From NCBI GenBank assembly GCA_018003015.1, contig JAGNEZ010000005.1, positions 122,643 through 186,642 on the forward strand: a stretch of DNA of 64,000 nucleotides. Reading direction: 5' to 3'. The notes beneath the pieces were generated by a model that saw nothing but the letters and a program-made list of their open reading frames with translations, had not been told where the DNA came from and ran no database searches. How positions within the stretch are numbered: the first letter of the stretch is position 1; each line of letters starts with the position of its first letter. Source of the DNA: Phycisphaerae bacterium. GTDB taxonomy: Bacteria > Planctomycetota > Phycisphaerae > UBA1845 > PWPN01. Positions 16,572 through 26,215 of this stretch are shown one piece after another. A program made the translations under genes and the position numbers.

Positions 16572-18917
16572 ATGAGCTATGGTCGCACCCGCTATCTCGT
16601 CCTTCTTTCAGGAGTTCTGGCCGCCCACAACGTACAGGCCAACCCCTTGGCGGAGATCGCCCGGTCCGTCGAGGGCCAGGCTCGCCGGGCGTCCAGCGGC
16701 CTGTTCGATCCCGAGTCGAACGTGGACGCCTGGCACATCGCCCCCGGCCAGAGCGCGGTGCTCACCGAGCTGCGCGGGCCGGGCGAGATCCGACACATGT
16801 GGTTCACGCTCTTCAGCCGCGACCGACGATACCCGCGCACCGCGGTGCTCCGGATCTGGTGGGACGGCGCCCAAACCCCCTCGGTCGAGACCCCCATCGG
16901 CGATTTCTTCGCCGCGGGCAACGGCATGACGGCCAACGTCCAGACTCTGCCGATCGAGGTGACCTCCTACGGACGAGCCCTGAACTGCTACTGGCGGATG
17001 CCGTTCCGCCGGAGTGCACGCATCGAAATCGCCAACCAGGGCCAGCACGACCTGGGCGTCTACTGGCAATTCGACTGGATGGAACTTCCCCAGGCGCCGG
17101 CGGACATGCTCTATTTCCACGCCCGATACCGCCAGGAATTCCCCGCCAAGCCCTTCTCCCCCTACGTGATCTTCGAAGGCCAGGGCCGTGGGCACTACGT
17201 GGGCACGGTGTTCTCCACCCAGTGCAGCTACGACAGCTGGTTCGGCGAATCCGACGACCGATTCTACATTGACGGCGAGGAGGAGCCTTCCATCGTCGGC
17301 ACCGGCACGGAGGATTTCTTCAACGATGCCTGGAACTTCCGGCTGTTCACCAACCTGAACACCGGCGTGACCATCAAGGAACCCAACGGGGAGGACTGCC
17401 GCTTCACCGCCTACCGCTGGCACATCCAGGCACCGGTCACCTTCCGCAAGTCCCTCAAGGTCGAGATCGAAAGACGCAGCTACTGCCGGGTCACGGATCC
17501 GGAGACCGGCGGCTCGCAGGAGTACAACTTCAAGTACCGGCCGGACTTCTGTTCCTCGGTGGCCTACTGGTACCAGGACACCCCGGCCGCGACCTCCGAC
17601 CCGTTCCCGCCGGTCAAGGAGCGCGTCCCTGCCGAGACGGTGGTCGAAGTGGCCGAGATGGCCGGTGAAATCAAGACCGGGCCCGGCGTGAAAGCCGCTC
17701 GCCGCACCAACCGCGTCTGTCATCAGAAGCAGATGCTCTATGTCACCAACGAAGGACCCGGCGGCTGGTTCGAAATCCCCTGCCGTGTCGCCGATGAAGG
17801 CAAGTACGCGATCTCCGTGTTCCAGCGTCTCTTTCGCACCGAGGGCGTCTGGAAGGTGACCCTCTGCGGCCCCACCGGCGACATTCTGCTCGCGAGAGCC
17901 ATGGACTTCTATGATCCTTATCTTGCCTGGAAGGAGAATCGGCCGGAGAACTTCATCTACGGGACCCGGCTCGAGACCAAGGTTGGGATTCACCACCTCA
18001 AACCGGGTGACTACCGCGTCCGTTTCGAGTGCGTCGGGGCGCACATCCTCGCCCGGAAGAACGACGCGGATACCCCCGGCTACGACTGCGGGCTGGACGG
18101 CATCTCGATCCGCCGATTCCCCTGGGACGATCTGCCGGGACAGATGCGGCAGTACTTGGCCGACGAGGAGAAGCTCTTTGCCGGCTGGATCGACCGGGCT
18201 CGCCGGACGGTCACCCTGCTGGATGCCGCCATCCGCAAGTTCGTCGCGGACACGAAGGAGTACCCTCGGAACCTGGACGAGCTGACCACCCGCCCCGAGC
18301 GATTCCCGGAATCTGCGGGCCACTGGCCGTATGCGGAACGTCCGGGACGCGATCCCTGGGGCCAGTCCTATCGCTACGTGCATCCCGGGCAATTCAACCC
18401 CGACGGTTTCGATGTCTTCTCGGTCCACGGCAACAGCCGCTCGCCCGCGGACTGGATCGGCAACTGGACCACGCCCTACCGGTGGGAGAGTGCGATCGAA
18501 GGTGAGGGCCTGCCCCTGACCTCGAACTCCTCGGTCAAGGCCACGAGCCAATCGCTGAGGATGAGCGCCCCCCCGGCCCTGTCTCAGGGCGAGCTGGCGT
18601 TCCTCCGGTTCCGCCGCCCGGGCGAATCGGCCGGCCTGATCCTGCCGTCCTCGGTGCAGACTGGCCGCTACACCCTCGTGGTCCGGCTGGGCACCTCATG
18701 GGACTACGGGATCGCCCAACTGCGCTTCAACGACGTTCCAGTCGGAGCGCCGATCGACACCTTTTCGCCGAGAATCGCCAATCGGACGGTCTTCGCCGGC
18801 GAGGTCGAGGTCGTGCCCGGCCAGAATACGCTGACCATTCAGATGATCGGCCGCAACCCGGTATCCACAGGATACGCGGCCGGGCTCGACGCACTGCGGC
18901 TGATTCCGGTGAAGTAG
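16572..18917 (+). CDS. GH172-type (DUF2961) glycoside hydrolase with embedded GspG-like domain
   Basis: AGGTGGA precedes the ATG. The 781-residue protein has a signal peptide (1-23), then a DUF2961 fold to about residue 390: SSGLFDPESNVDAWHI, GPGEIRHMWFTL, and the catalytic-site segment GTGTEDFFNDAW with Glu247. GH172 enzymes act on alpha-fructofuranoside or arabinofuranoside linkages. Residues 400-540 look like a beta-sandwich. Residues ~540-632 then match the C-terminal domain of the type II secretion pseudopilin GspG: YPRNLDELTTRP, RDPWGQSYRYVHPG, DVFSVHG and a closing IGNW, the usual signature order. A final beta domain (650-781) looks like a carbohydrate-binding module. The GspG-like insert inside a secreted glycosidase is unusual. 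The gene is convergent with the transglutaminase gene. Confidence 0.85.
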   Translation: MSYGRTRYLVLLSGVLAAHNVQANPLAEIARSVEGQARRASSGLFDPESNVDAWHIAPGQSAVLTELRGPGEIRHMWFTLFSRDRRYPRTAVLRIWWDGAQTPSVETPIGDFFAAGNGMTANVQTLPIEVTSYGRALNCYWRMPFRRSARIEIANQGQHDLGVYWQFDWMELPQAPADMLYFHARYRQEFPAKPFSPYVIFEGQGRGHYVGTVFSTQCSYDSWFGESDDRFYIDGEEEPSIVGTGTEDFFNDAWNFRLFTNLNTGVTIKEPNGEDCRFTAYRWHIQAPVTFRKSLKVEIERRSYCRVTDPETGGSQEYNFKYRPDFCSSVAYWYQDTPAATSDPFPPVKERVPAETVVEVAEMAGEIKTGPGVKAARRTNRVCHQKQMLYVTNEGPGGWFEIPCRVADEGKYAISVFQRLFRTEGVWKVTLCGPTGDILLARAMDFYDPYLAWKENRPENFIYGTRLETKVGIHHLKPGDYRVRFECVGAHILARKNDADTPGYDCGLDGISIRRFPWDDLPGQMRQYLADEEKLFAGWIDRARRTVTLLDAAIRKFVADTKEYPRNLDELTTRPERFPESAGHWPYAERPGRDPWGQSYRYVHPGQFNPDGFDVFSVHGNSRSPADWIGNWTTPYRWESAIEGEGLPLTSNSSVKATSQSLRMSAPPALSQGELAFLRFRRPGESAGLILPSSVQTGRYTLVVRLGTSWDYGIAQLRFNDVPVGAPIDTFSPRIANRTVFAGEVEVVPGQNTLTIQMIGRNPVSTGYAAGLDALRLIPVK

Positions 18918-18927
18918 GACGTGGCGA

Positions 18928-20331
18928 TCAGTTGAGCTCGATGTTCCGCTTATTGAGAACGAAGACCTTCTTCTCCTCCGAGAAGGAGATCTCCGGTCGG
19001 GCCTTCCGCCACCATCGCTCGAGCCCCCCCCACTGCCACTTGCCCCCACGGCGGTACTTCAGGATTTCACCCCGGAGGTACTCATCAACCATGAGGGGGA
19101 ACTCGAGGAACGAGGGCAGCCTCATGCCCTGGTGATCGCACAGAACGGACAAGTGAACCGCCGACGGATGCCGGACGGCGTACAGGGCCTCGATCAACTC
19201 GGGATACCGGGAGCGGTCCACCCGGTCCAGCAGGAGAAAGAGGGCCTCTCGCTTCAGCGTGTTCGTAACCAGGGTGGGGGGCGAGAACCGTGACCCACCT
19301 TCGGCCAGGGCGCCCGACACCTCGTTCACCGCGGCGTCGAGGTCCCCCGGGGGCGTTTCGATCCAGTAGCATACCGAGGTGGCCTTCAGACCTCCCTCGA
19401 TCGTCCCGGTCGCGTGGGCAACATAGTCCCACTCCAACAGGCTGTCCGCACCCCCGTCGCCGGTGTAGACCTGGAGGCTGTCGGCCGGTACCCGTCCCCA
19501 GAAGTCGAGGTAGTTGCCGAACCGCTTGGCATCGCCCTGGCCGCGCGAGGCATCCGCCGGCAGCCACCCGTAGTCCCTGAGGTGGATCTCTACCCAGCGA
19601 TGGAACACGCTGTCCTCGTGCACTTTCTCGTCGTACTTGGTCTTGTTGGCCAGGGAGACGATGAAGCCGCCGGTGTAGCGGCAAGGAATCCCCGCGGCCC
19701 TGAGCAGACCCAGAAGCGTGTAGCTGTACTCCGAGCACGAGCCCTGCTTCTTCCGCAGAACGTCGGACGCGGCATCCCACTTGTCGTCCCGCACGTAGGT
19801 GATGTGGGTGACGAGGTAGCTGAAACAGGCGAAAGCCTGGTCGACGTCGCTGGTGTTCCCTCGAACGAGTTCATCCTTGAGCTCGCGAACAGGCTGGGAA
19901 GTGACCTGGTACTTCGGGGAATCGCGGGTATAACGGTCGTGCTGCTCGGCGTCGAGTTCGGCCGGCCGGGTCGTCGGCAGGGAGGCCGTGGCCCAGGTGC
20001 GCACCGCCGCCATCCAGCCGCGGCAGCGCATCTCCCCGGGCTTCATGCCCTTCTCGACGTAGCAGGCGATCCGGTTGCCATAGGCATCGGTCAGGATCTC
20101 CTTGTAGCCGGGACTGGGATGAACGACGGACGCCTCCTGGCGCGCGTTGCTCTGGGGCAGGGGCACGTACACCGTGACATCCTGCTCGCGATCGGCGGCG
20201 TTGGTCAGCCGACACTCGAAACGAGCGACGCGCTCGACGGAATTGGCCTTGCGCAGATTCTCGGCCGCCGCGACGGCGTGCCCACCACATGCCAGCAACA
20301 CAACCACCCAGGTACCGGTTCTCATGCGCAT
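18928..20331 (-). CDS. Secreted transglutaminase-like cysteine protease
   Basis: The start at 20331 is backed by GGAGG eight bases upstream. The 467-residue product has a signal peptide (MRMRTGTWVVVLLACGGHAV). An N-terminal beta domain of about 150 residues is followed by a transglutaminase core: Cys in KQGSCSEYSYTLLGLLRAAG near residue 198, His in VFHRWVEIHL near 243, and Asp in WLPADAS near 255. That is the Cys-His-Asp triad of the Transglut_core superfamily, in which bacterial members usually act as peptidases or amidases. The C-terminal 200 residues show no domain I recognise. It is convergent with the GH172 gene, 10 bases away. Confidence 0.88.
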   Translation of the reverse strand: MRMRTGTWVVVLLACGGHAVAAAENLRKANSVERVARFECRLTNAADREQDVTVYVPLPQSNARQEASVVHPSPGYKEILTDAYGNRIACYVEKGMKPGEMRCRGWMAAVRTWATASLPTTRPAELDAEQHDRYTRDSPKYQVTSQPVRELKDELVRGNTSDVDQAFACFSYLVTHITYVRDDKWDAASDVLRKKQGSCSEYSYTLLGLLRAAGIPCRYTGGFIVSLANKTKYDEKVHEDSVFHRWVEIHLRDYGWLPADASRGQGDAKRFGNYLDFWGRVPADSLQVYTGDGGADSLLEWDYVAHATGTIEGGLKATSVCYWIETPPGDLDAAVNEVSGALAEGGSRFSPPTLVTNTLKREALFLLLDRVDRSRYPELIEALYAVRHPSAVHLSVLCDHQGMRLPSFLEFPLMVDEYLRGEILKYRRGGKWQWGGLERWWRKARPEISFSEEKKVFVLNKRNIELN

Positions 20332-20437
20332 GTGCCGCACCTCCTGAGGCCACCGAAAGGGCGACTGCACCGGTGATGCACGCGAGCCGGCATGAACGCG
20401 CCCGAACGGGCGGATCGAATCCCCAGCCTGACGCGAA

Positions 20438-23400
20438 TCAGTTGCCGCATCCGGCTGCGGGAGGCTGGTTCGAACCGTTCACGCATCGCTGGAACAGCCC
20501 GAAGTCGGCCAGGTCCGCGTCTCCATCGGCATCCAGATCCGATGATACGCAACCCTCGCCGATTGGCAAGCCGGTCCCGCCGAGACAGGAGCTCAGGATG
20601 GCCATGTCGTCGCTGTCCACGTCGCCGTCGTCGTCGAGGTCGGCGTACCTGAACCGGCTCCGATCCGCCAGGGCGTAGATGTGCCCGTCAAATGTGGTCA
20701 AGAACAGGAAGTCCCCGCTGATGCAGGGGGCCGAGAGGATGGGTGTGCCGAAGTCCATCGACCACGCCTCGGCCCCGGTCGCGACATCAAGGACGTGCAG
20801 CCGGCCGTCGCCGCAGGGCACATACGCGTAACTGCCTGCGATCGTGGGGCTGCCCGCCAGGGCCGCGAAGGTGTTGTTGTAGGGAGCCATCTTGAGGGCG
20901 GACGTCCCGAGGGCGTAGGTCCACACTTGTGCACCGTCGCCCAGACGATACGCGCCGACCGATCCCGTTCCGCCGGCGACGACGATATTGCCCGACACGG
21001 CCGGCGTCGAAGCCGACCGACCGCCGCCCAGAGCCATGCTCCAGACCTGCTGGCCGGTGGTCAGAAGGGCGCAATGCAGCACTCCGTCGTAATCGGTGAA
21101 CACCACCCTGTCGCCGGCGATGACCGGGCTGCCGTGAAGACCCTTACAGCTGTAGCTCCAGGCCGCGCCGCCCGTTCCCACCGGTGCACCTTTCAGGTTG
21201 TACCCTGCCCAGTTGCCGGGGACCGTCACGATCGTCCCATCGGTGGCCGGTGAGGCGTTGCAGCTGATCCAGTCATCGTCATAGGCCTGATGCCAAGCTT
21301 CCGCCCCCGTTGCCGCGTTGAAGCGTCCAAAGTAGGCATAGGTCCCGGAGTACACCTGCCCACCACTGACCACCGGCGCCCCGTAGGCCCACCGCTGCGT
21401 GCTCGAGCCGAGGACCTTCTGCCAGACCGGAGCCCCGGTGACCCGGTCAAACGCGTGGAGGATGCCTCCGTGCGAGTTGGCGTAGACCCGCTGATCGTCC
21501 ACGGCCACCGCGTGGGACACGGCCGCCGGCGTTGGGGCGAACCAGCGCTTCGATCCGTCCGCGATGTCCAGAGCCAGCACGCCGTTGTTAACGAGGTCAC
21601 GACGGTCCTTCACGCCCACGAAGAGCGTGTCGCCGTCCAGAACCGGCGAGCCAACATCAAACGTCCCGCCGGAATAAGTGATCCAGACCACGCCAAGCGG
21701 CGGTCGGATCGTGCTCGTCGAGAGGCCGCCGCGTTTGGGGCCCCCGCCGAACTGCGGCCAGGGGTCGCCCGCGATGACCTCCGGGCGCCGGGCGGCCATG
21801 ATCGGAAAGCTCGTCTGGACGGAGGAGACCGAGCCGGCGTCATTCGTCGCCTGGACCGAGACCGAGTACGAACCCGCCCCCAGTGACGCCTGCGGCACCG
21901 TCGCCCGCCAACTCCAGTCGCCCTCGCTCTGCAGCGGGCCGGCGGCGACCAAGTCGGTGCCACGACGAAGCTGATACGTCATCGAGGTGGTGTCGGCTTC
22001 CGTTTCATAAGCGTTGACCACGATGGGCAGATCCGCGTTGGCGATCTTCTGTGACGAGCCCGGCGTAATGATCTGCAGCTGTCTGCCGTTGGTGATCCAC
22101 TTCATCCGGGTGGTGACCGAATCGCCGGACACGCTGATCAACTTGAAGCCGGCCGGGGAACAATCGATGCCCCCGAACAGGAAGGTGGGCGTGTTGTACG
22201 AGAGCACCTGCCCGGCCTGCACCGTATGCTGCGAATGCCAGTGCCCCGAAAAAGCCGCACGTACGCCCCAGGTCGCGTACTGGGCGAGCTCGGCTTCGGT
22301 CGGGGCATAGTGATGAAACACGAAGAGCTTGCGGTTGCCCCGGAGAAGGGCCAAGTCGGCGGCAATCCAGGCGCTCTGGGCCGCCGTCTTGTGCACGCCG
22401 TTGATGACCAGGAAATGACAATCCCCGTAGTTGACCGAGTAGTAATCCGGCCCCAGGTATCGGCGATAGTTGTTCGAGGTGGAATTGTCGGCATCGTGGT
22501 TGCCGAAGACGCTGAACAGCGGCACCGCCGAGGTGGCGACCCCGGCGACGTAGTCCTCGTACTGTGACACCGCAGCCCCGGAATTGGTCAGGTCTCCGGT
22601 GGCGAAGATCAGCTTCGGCCGCTTGGGAAGGGCGGCCACCCGCGCCAGGGCTTCGATCAGCAGAGCCTTGGTGCCGCTGGCCCCGGTGTGAATGTCGGTG
22701 ATCTGGACGAAATCGAAATCCCCGCCCTCAGACTGAGCGGTGAGCGCGAAGCTGAAGTGAGCCGCAGTCGACGTCTTGCTGATCGCTCGATGCCAAGTGG
22801 TGTTCTTCGCGTAGCCGGCCGGCGGACAGATGTACAGAAGCGTGGCGTTCTTCCCGGTGTTGGGCAAGGTGTAGGTTCCGTTCGCCGCAGTCACGACCAG
22901 ATCGATCGTGTCGGAAACGCCCACGCCGGCGACACCCGGTTCGCCGGCATCCCACTCCTTGTCGCCGTCGAGATCGTTGAACACCCGCCCGGTGATCGGA
23001 TTGGGATAGCCGCCGCCCTCGTAGATGACGATCGGGGCAACAAGCTGATCCTTGACGTCCTTGGCGTACTGCACCAGGTTGGCCATCAGCCTCAAGGCCT
23101 GGGCCTTCGCCTGGGCATTGCCGATGTTGCGAGCCTTGTCCGCGGCCAGCGACGTGAAAATGACTCGCCCCGTCCCCCAGCCGGCCTCGATGATTGTGGC
23201 TTTGCTGACCACGGACGCCGAGTCGCCGGCCAGTACGCCAACACCGCTGAAGGTGACGAAGCTCTCCCACGAGGTATCCCAGGTGGACGAACCTCTGTAC
23301 TCCCAGCCCTGGAGATCCGCGTCCGCGATGACGTGGGGACTGGCAAACAACTGGTGGGCGGGCTGAACTCTGTAGACCGTGGCGAAATCCGGATCACCGC

Positions 23401-23794
23401 GGGTCACCACGGCCGGCGAGGCAATCCAGCTCTCCTGGGAGCGATTCTGGTCGGCCTGGGTCAACATGATGACCGTACCCCCGGCGTTGACGAACTGGTT
23501 CATGACCGTGCCGGCGTTGGCCAGGACCGTTTGGATGGTGGTGTTCTGGGTGCAGAAACTCCCGATGATGAGTGTATCGTAACCGGCCAGGTTGACCGGG
23601 CCGCCCGCCTGGACGACGCTGGTCAGATCGGTATACGACTGGCCGAGATCGGTGAGCGTCTGCCCCAGCCCCTTGGTGGTCGACCATGTGTCCTGATAGT
23701 CGATGATCGCCGCGGAAAGCGTCGCCGCAGAGGCGACCGCCGAGGCCAATAGGATACCTGAAACCGTCAGAAAGACCGGCAACCGTATGCACAT
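20438..23794 (-). CDS. Secreted calcineurin-like phosphoesterase with PQQ-type propeller and dockerin
   Basis: The 1118-residue multidomain protein starts at 23794 (MCIRLPVFLTVSG) with AAGGGG upstream. In order: signal peptide (1-25); a ThuA/glutaminase-amidotransferase-like domain (25-235); an SdrD B-like segment ITGRVFNDLDGDKEWDAGEP (near 270); a metallophosphoesterase with the full motif set ITDIHTG, ATGDLTN, FGNHD and SGHWHSQH (about 360-570), whose His/Asp residues bind two metals; an Ig-like region (610-710); a PQQ_2-type beta-propeller with repeated AxTGAEAW blades (725-1045); and a C-terminal dockerin with two Ca-binding repeats (LDDDGDVDSDDM, LDADGDADLADF). It is likely surface-bound or attached through its dockerin. 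The phosphoester or pyrophosphate substrate is unknown. Confidence 0.88.
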   Translation of the reverse strand: MCIRLPVFLTVSGILLASAVASAATLSAAIIDYQDTWSTTKGLGQTLTDLGQSYTDLTSVVQAGGPVNLAGYDTLIIGSFCTQNTTIQTVLANAGTVMNQFVNAGGTVIMLTQADQNRSQESWIASPAVVTRGDPDFATVYRVQPAHQLFASPHVIADADLQGWEYRGSSTWDTSWESFVTFSGVGVLAGDSASVVSKATIIEAGWGTGRVIFTSLAADKARNIGNAQAKAQALRLMANLVQYAKDVKDQLVAPIVIYEGGGYPNPITGRVFNDLDGDKEWDAGEPGVAGVGVSDTIDLVVTAANGTYTLPNTGKNATLLYICPPAGYAKNTTWHRAISKTSTAAHFSFALTAQSEGGDFDFVQITDIHTGASGTKALLIEALARVAALPKRPKLIFATGDLTNSGAAVSQYEDYVAGVATSAVPLFSVFGNHDADNSTSNNYRRYLGPDYYSVNYGDCHFLVINGVHKTAAQSAWIAADLALLRGNRKLFVFHHYAPTEAELAQYATWGVRAAFSGHWHSQHTVQAGQVLSYNTPTFLFGGIDCSPAGFKLISVSGDSVTTRMKWITNGRQLQIITPGSSQKIANADLPIVVNAYETEADTTSMTYQLRRGTDLVAAGPLQSEGDWSWRATVPQASLGAGSYSVSVQATNDAGSVSSVQTSFPIMAARRPEVIAGDPWPQFGGGPKRGGLSTSTIRPPLGVVWITYSGGTFDVGSPVLDGDTLFVGVKDRRDLVNNGVLALDIADGSKRWFAPTPAAVSHAVAVDDQRVYANSHGGILHAFDRVTGAPVWQKVLGSSTQRWAYGAPVVSGGQVYSGTYAYFGRFNAATGAEAWHQAYDDDWISCNASPATDGTIVTVPGNWAGYNLKGAPVGTGGAAWSYSCKGLHGSPVIAGDRVVFTDYDGVLHCALLTTGQQVWSMALGGGRSASTPAVSGNIVVAGGTGSVGAYRLGDGAQVWTYALGTSALKMAPYNNTFAALAGSPTIAGSYAYVPCGDGRLHVLDVATGAEAWSMDFGTPILSAPCISGDFLFLTTFDGHIYALADRSRFRYADLDDDGDVDSDDMAILSSCLGGTGLPIGEGCVSSDLDADGDADLADFGLFQRCVNGSNQPPAAGCGN

Positions 23795-23956
23795 GGAGGA
23801 CTTGCCCCTTTGGGAATACCCTACGCCCGCGACGCGCGTACCCGCAAACGCGACTCCACCACAAACGTGCTCGCCCACGGCCGCTAAACGAGACGGCAGC
23901 GGGCGAGCACGACACGAACCCATCCTGAAGCGTTCAACCCCTTACAGGCTAAGGCT

Positions 23957-25519
23957 TTACCACCGGCGGCGAAGCAGGGCCAGACCCAGGAAACCGCAGG
24001 CCAGCAGGCATGACGCCGGCTCGGGAATCACCGAAGCCTCAATCAGGAGCGGGTCGCCTACCTTGCCACCGTAGCGGGAGAAGAACGCGCCGTTGTTGAG
24101 CCCGCCGCCATCTCCCCAGGTGGTAAGGCCAACCGAGCCCGCCAGGATCGGGTTACTATCGGTAATAATCGGATAAACCCTGCCTCCACCCGCAGGGTCA
24201 ATCACCTCCACGTACAGCTGGTTGTCCACCGCTCGCACGATCAGGTCGAAGGGCTTGTCCGCGCCAGGGGTGTACGTCCAGAGGCCGTCAGGTTTCTCCA
24301 GATCATCCCGATAGAGCATGGACCAGGCGCCATCCTGGCATTTCTGGATGGACATGCCCTGGGGCGCGCGTTGGGTGGCATCCCCAGCTTGAGCGGCAAA
24401 ATTGATGCGGTAGAAATTCTTGTCGTCGAGCGCACGAACCAAAACGCCCAGGCCGTCGTCGTCGACACTCGCGAGCCGAACCTTCATCTCGTAGTTGGTG
24501 AGCGAAGTACTGCCGGCCTCGTCGACCACGATGGCCGGCCCGAGGAAGTCGGTATTCTTCGCGGCTGCAGTAGCCCAGGTGTAACCGTTGCTGTCATCCG
24601 AGATCGTACCCGTGACGAAGTTCTGGCGGAAGCTGCCGGACGCGACGATGCCGGTCGCCGCAACGCCCGCGGCGTCTTTCATCACCACGGATCGCCACTG
24701 GACCGGAAGACTCGAGGCGAACGTATCCTGGAACAGCGTGCCGCTGGCATCCGACACTTCCACGCGGCTGGTTTCCATTCCCCACTTGATGCTGCCGCGT
24801 TCATACCAGGACTGCAGGCCGATCTTACCGGCCGCCAGGCCACTATCCGTCCCGTTCAAGATCAGGCTTGGGTTCGGGTTCGACGCCTCACCAGCGTATA
24901 CCTCCCAGTTCGTACCGTCGACCTTCACCTTCACGTTCATCGGCGCACTGCCGGCCAGGTCCGCCGAAATCGGGGGCACGAAGGCGGTGGATTCCCCGAG
25001 TTTGCTGATGCTGACGACGCCGGCGGGTGATGTGGACACCTTCTGAACGGATACACCCTGCCCGAAGCCCCTGCTGTTTGTGGCCGGGGGCTGGGCGCGG
25101 AGACTCACGCGATAGTAGTTGCCGGGATCCTGGTACCCGAAGACCATGCCGAATCCGTCATCATCGAAACTCGTTATGGTCGCAGAATAGGTGTAGGACG
25201 AGGGCGTTGTGTAGTTGTCCTTAACCAGCAAATACGGGGTGAACTGGCCGTCCGCGGCAGTGGTCTGAGCCCCCTCCCCAAACCAACCATCCGAATTCTC
25301 CTGCATGGCGCCGGTCACCAGGCTGATACCCCAGTTCGCCTTGGCCACTGTGTCGGCGGCAAGCTTCGGCGATTGGTTGGGGTTCACACCGCCGTTGGGG
25401 TCAAACCAGCCGTTGTACCCGTTGACAAACGGATCCCCCACCAGGGTGTCACCCGGGGCCGCCCACGCGACCGCGGGCACCAGAGCCAACGCACACATCA
25501 CGAACATTCTGAGATTCAT
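23957..25519 (-). CDS. PEP-CTERM sorted secreted protein
   Basis: The 520-residue protein has a signal peptide (MNLRMFVMCALALVPAVAWA) and ends with the PEP-CTERM signal VIPEPASCLLACGFLGLALL followed by RRRW, which targets it to exosortase-type processing and surface export. The body holds two similar jelly-roll-like halves (TSFDDDGFGMVFGYQDPGNYY and ASVDDDGLGVLVRALDDKNFY), each probably a lectin- or laminin-G-like module binding glycans. GAGGAGG precedes the start, and a strong promoter lies upstream at 25675-25703. No exosortase gene is in the window. Confidence 0.9.
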   Translation of the reverse strand: MNLRMFVMCALALVPAVAWAAPGDTLVGDPFVNGYNGWFDPNGGVNPNQSPKLAADTVAKANWGISLVTGAMQENSDGWFGEGAQTTAADGQFTPYLLVKDNYTTPSSYTYSATITSFDDDGFGMVFGYQDPGNYYRVSLRAQPPATNSRGFGQGVSVQKVSTSPAGVVSISKLGESTAFVPPISADLAGSAPMNVKVKVDGTNWEVYAGEASNPNPSLILNGTDSGLAAGKIGLQSWYERGSIKWGMETSRVEVSDASGTLFQDTFASSLPVQWRSVVMKDAAGVAATGIVASGSFRQNFVTGTISDDSNGYTWATAAAKNTDFLGPAIVVDEAGSTSLTNYEMKVRLASVDDDGLGVLVRALDDKNFYRINFAAQAGDATQRAPQGMSIQKCQDGAWSMLYRDDLEKPDGLWTYTPGADKPFDLIVRAVDNQLYVEVIDPAGGGRVYPIITDSNPILAGSVGLTTWGDGGGLNNGAFFSRYGGKVGDPLLIEASVIPEPASCLLACGFLGLALLRRRW

Positions 25520-25674
25520 CTTTGGCCCTCCTCGCAGCCTCTTTCCCTGTGTCTGCAGACCAGACACCGACAACAATCTCGATCCACACAATGCGGCGTG
25601 ACCGCTCGGTCAGACATCGCTACTTGCATGAAGAGGCGCGATCTGACGCAAAATGAGCGGCTACCCCCAATAGC

Positions 25675-25703
25675 AGGATATCCGCACCCCATACCCATGT
25701 CAA
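25675..25703 (-). promoter_or_regulatory. Sigma-70-type promoter of the PEP-CTERM gene
   Basis: On the minus strand TTGACA (25703-25698), a 17-base spacer and TATCCT (25680-25675) form a perfect -35 and a 4/6 -10 with optimal spacing, about 155 bases upstream of the start codon at 25519. Confidence 0.6.
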
Positions 25704-25909
25704 GGCAGATTTTGGGGTTTCTACCTGCCGATGGCAGATCTTTCACGGAGATGAACCCCGGATTACCTGAAAAAAGCCTGCAAGATACAGTACCGCCGGG
25801 ACCACCGGCTCAGGATCGGGGAAGCCCATGCCTGACAGGAGAGATCCTCGCTCCCCCGTCTTACCCCCTCAGCCCGGCCCGGTCTGTCCGCCCTCCCCCG
25901 CAGGCGCAG

Positions 25910-25942
25910 AAAATCGGCCCGTGGTGCGAAACCACAGGCCGA
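25910..25942 (-). terminator. Rho-independent terminator of the small lipoprotein gene
   Basis: Arms TCGGCCCGTGGT (25914-25925) and ACCACAGGCCGA (25931-25942) pair over 12 positions with one mismatch around a GCGAA loop. On the minus strand TTTTC follows the stem directly. It lies about 50 bases past the stop at 25993. Confidence 0.7.
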
Positions 25943-25992
25943 GCATTCAAGGCAGGCAAACGAGACGAGCCGCGACTACTCGAGCGGGAGGA

Positions 25993-26199
25993 CTACTCGA
26001 CGCGAGAGTAGGTCAGCCGTCCTGGGCGGTCCATCAGCCAGAACGAGTCGAAGTCATCGTTGATCTGCTTCATGTCGTTGTCCATCACCCGCTTGTACCG
26101 AACCTGACGCTCGCGAGCCGTCTCCGCAGTGCCGTCACCGCAACCCCAGGTGGAGAAGCCCACGACCGCCAACGATGCAAACAGAAACAGACGTTTCAT
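25993..26199 (-). CDS. Small lipoprotein (68 aa)
   Basis: The ORF from ATG 26199 begins MKRLFLFASLAVVGFSTWGC, a signal peptide with a lipobox-like end (FSTWGC) placing lipidated Cys at residue 20. The remainder is short, charged and probably helical (RERQVRYKRVMDNDMKQINDDFDSF). A GGGG/GAGG-like site lies upstream. It has its own terminator at 25910-25942. The likely location is the outer or inner membrane, periplasmic side. The function is unknown. Confidence 0.65.
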   Translation of the reverse strand: MKRLFLFASLAVVGFSTWGCGDGTAETARERQVRYKRVMDNDMKQINDDFDSFWLMDRPGRLTYSRVE

Positions 26200-26215
26200 G
26201 CGGGGTACCTCGTGC

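Larger units (their letters stand above)
25520..25992. other. Intergenic region with promoter and terminator
   Basis: About 470 bases between two minus-strand genes. It holds the terminator of the small lipoprotein gene at 25910-25942 and the promoter of the PEP-CTERM gene at 25675-25703, leaving a leader of roughly 150 nt before the start at 25519. No additional gene was found. Confidence 0.6.

Noticed and set aside
16608..18551. Long antisense open frame opposite the GH172 gene
   Set aside because: The plus-strand protein has clear domains, a signal peptide and a ribosome site; the antisense frame shows none of these.
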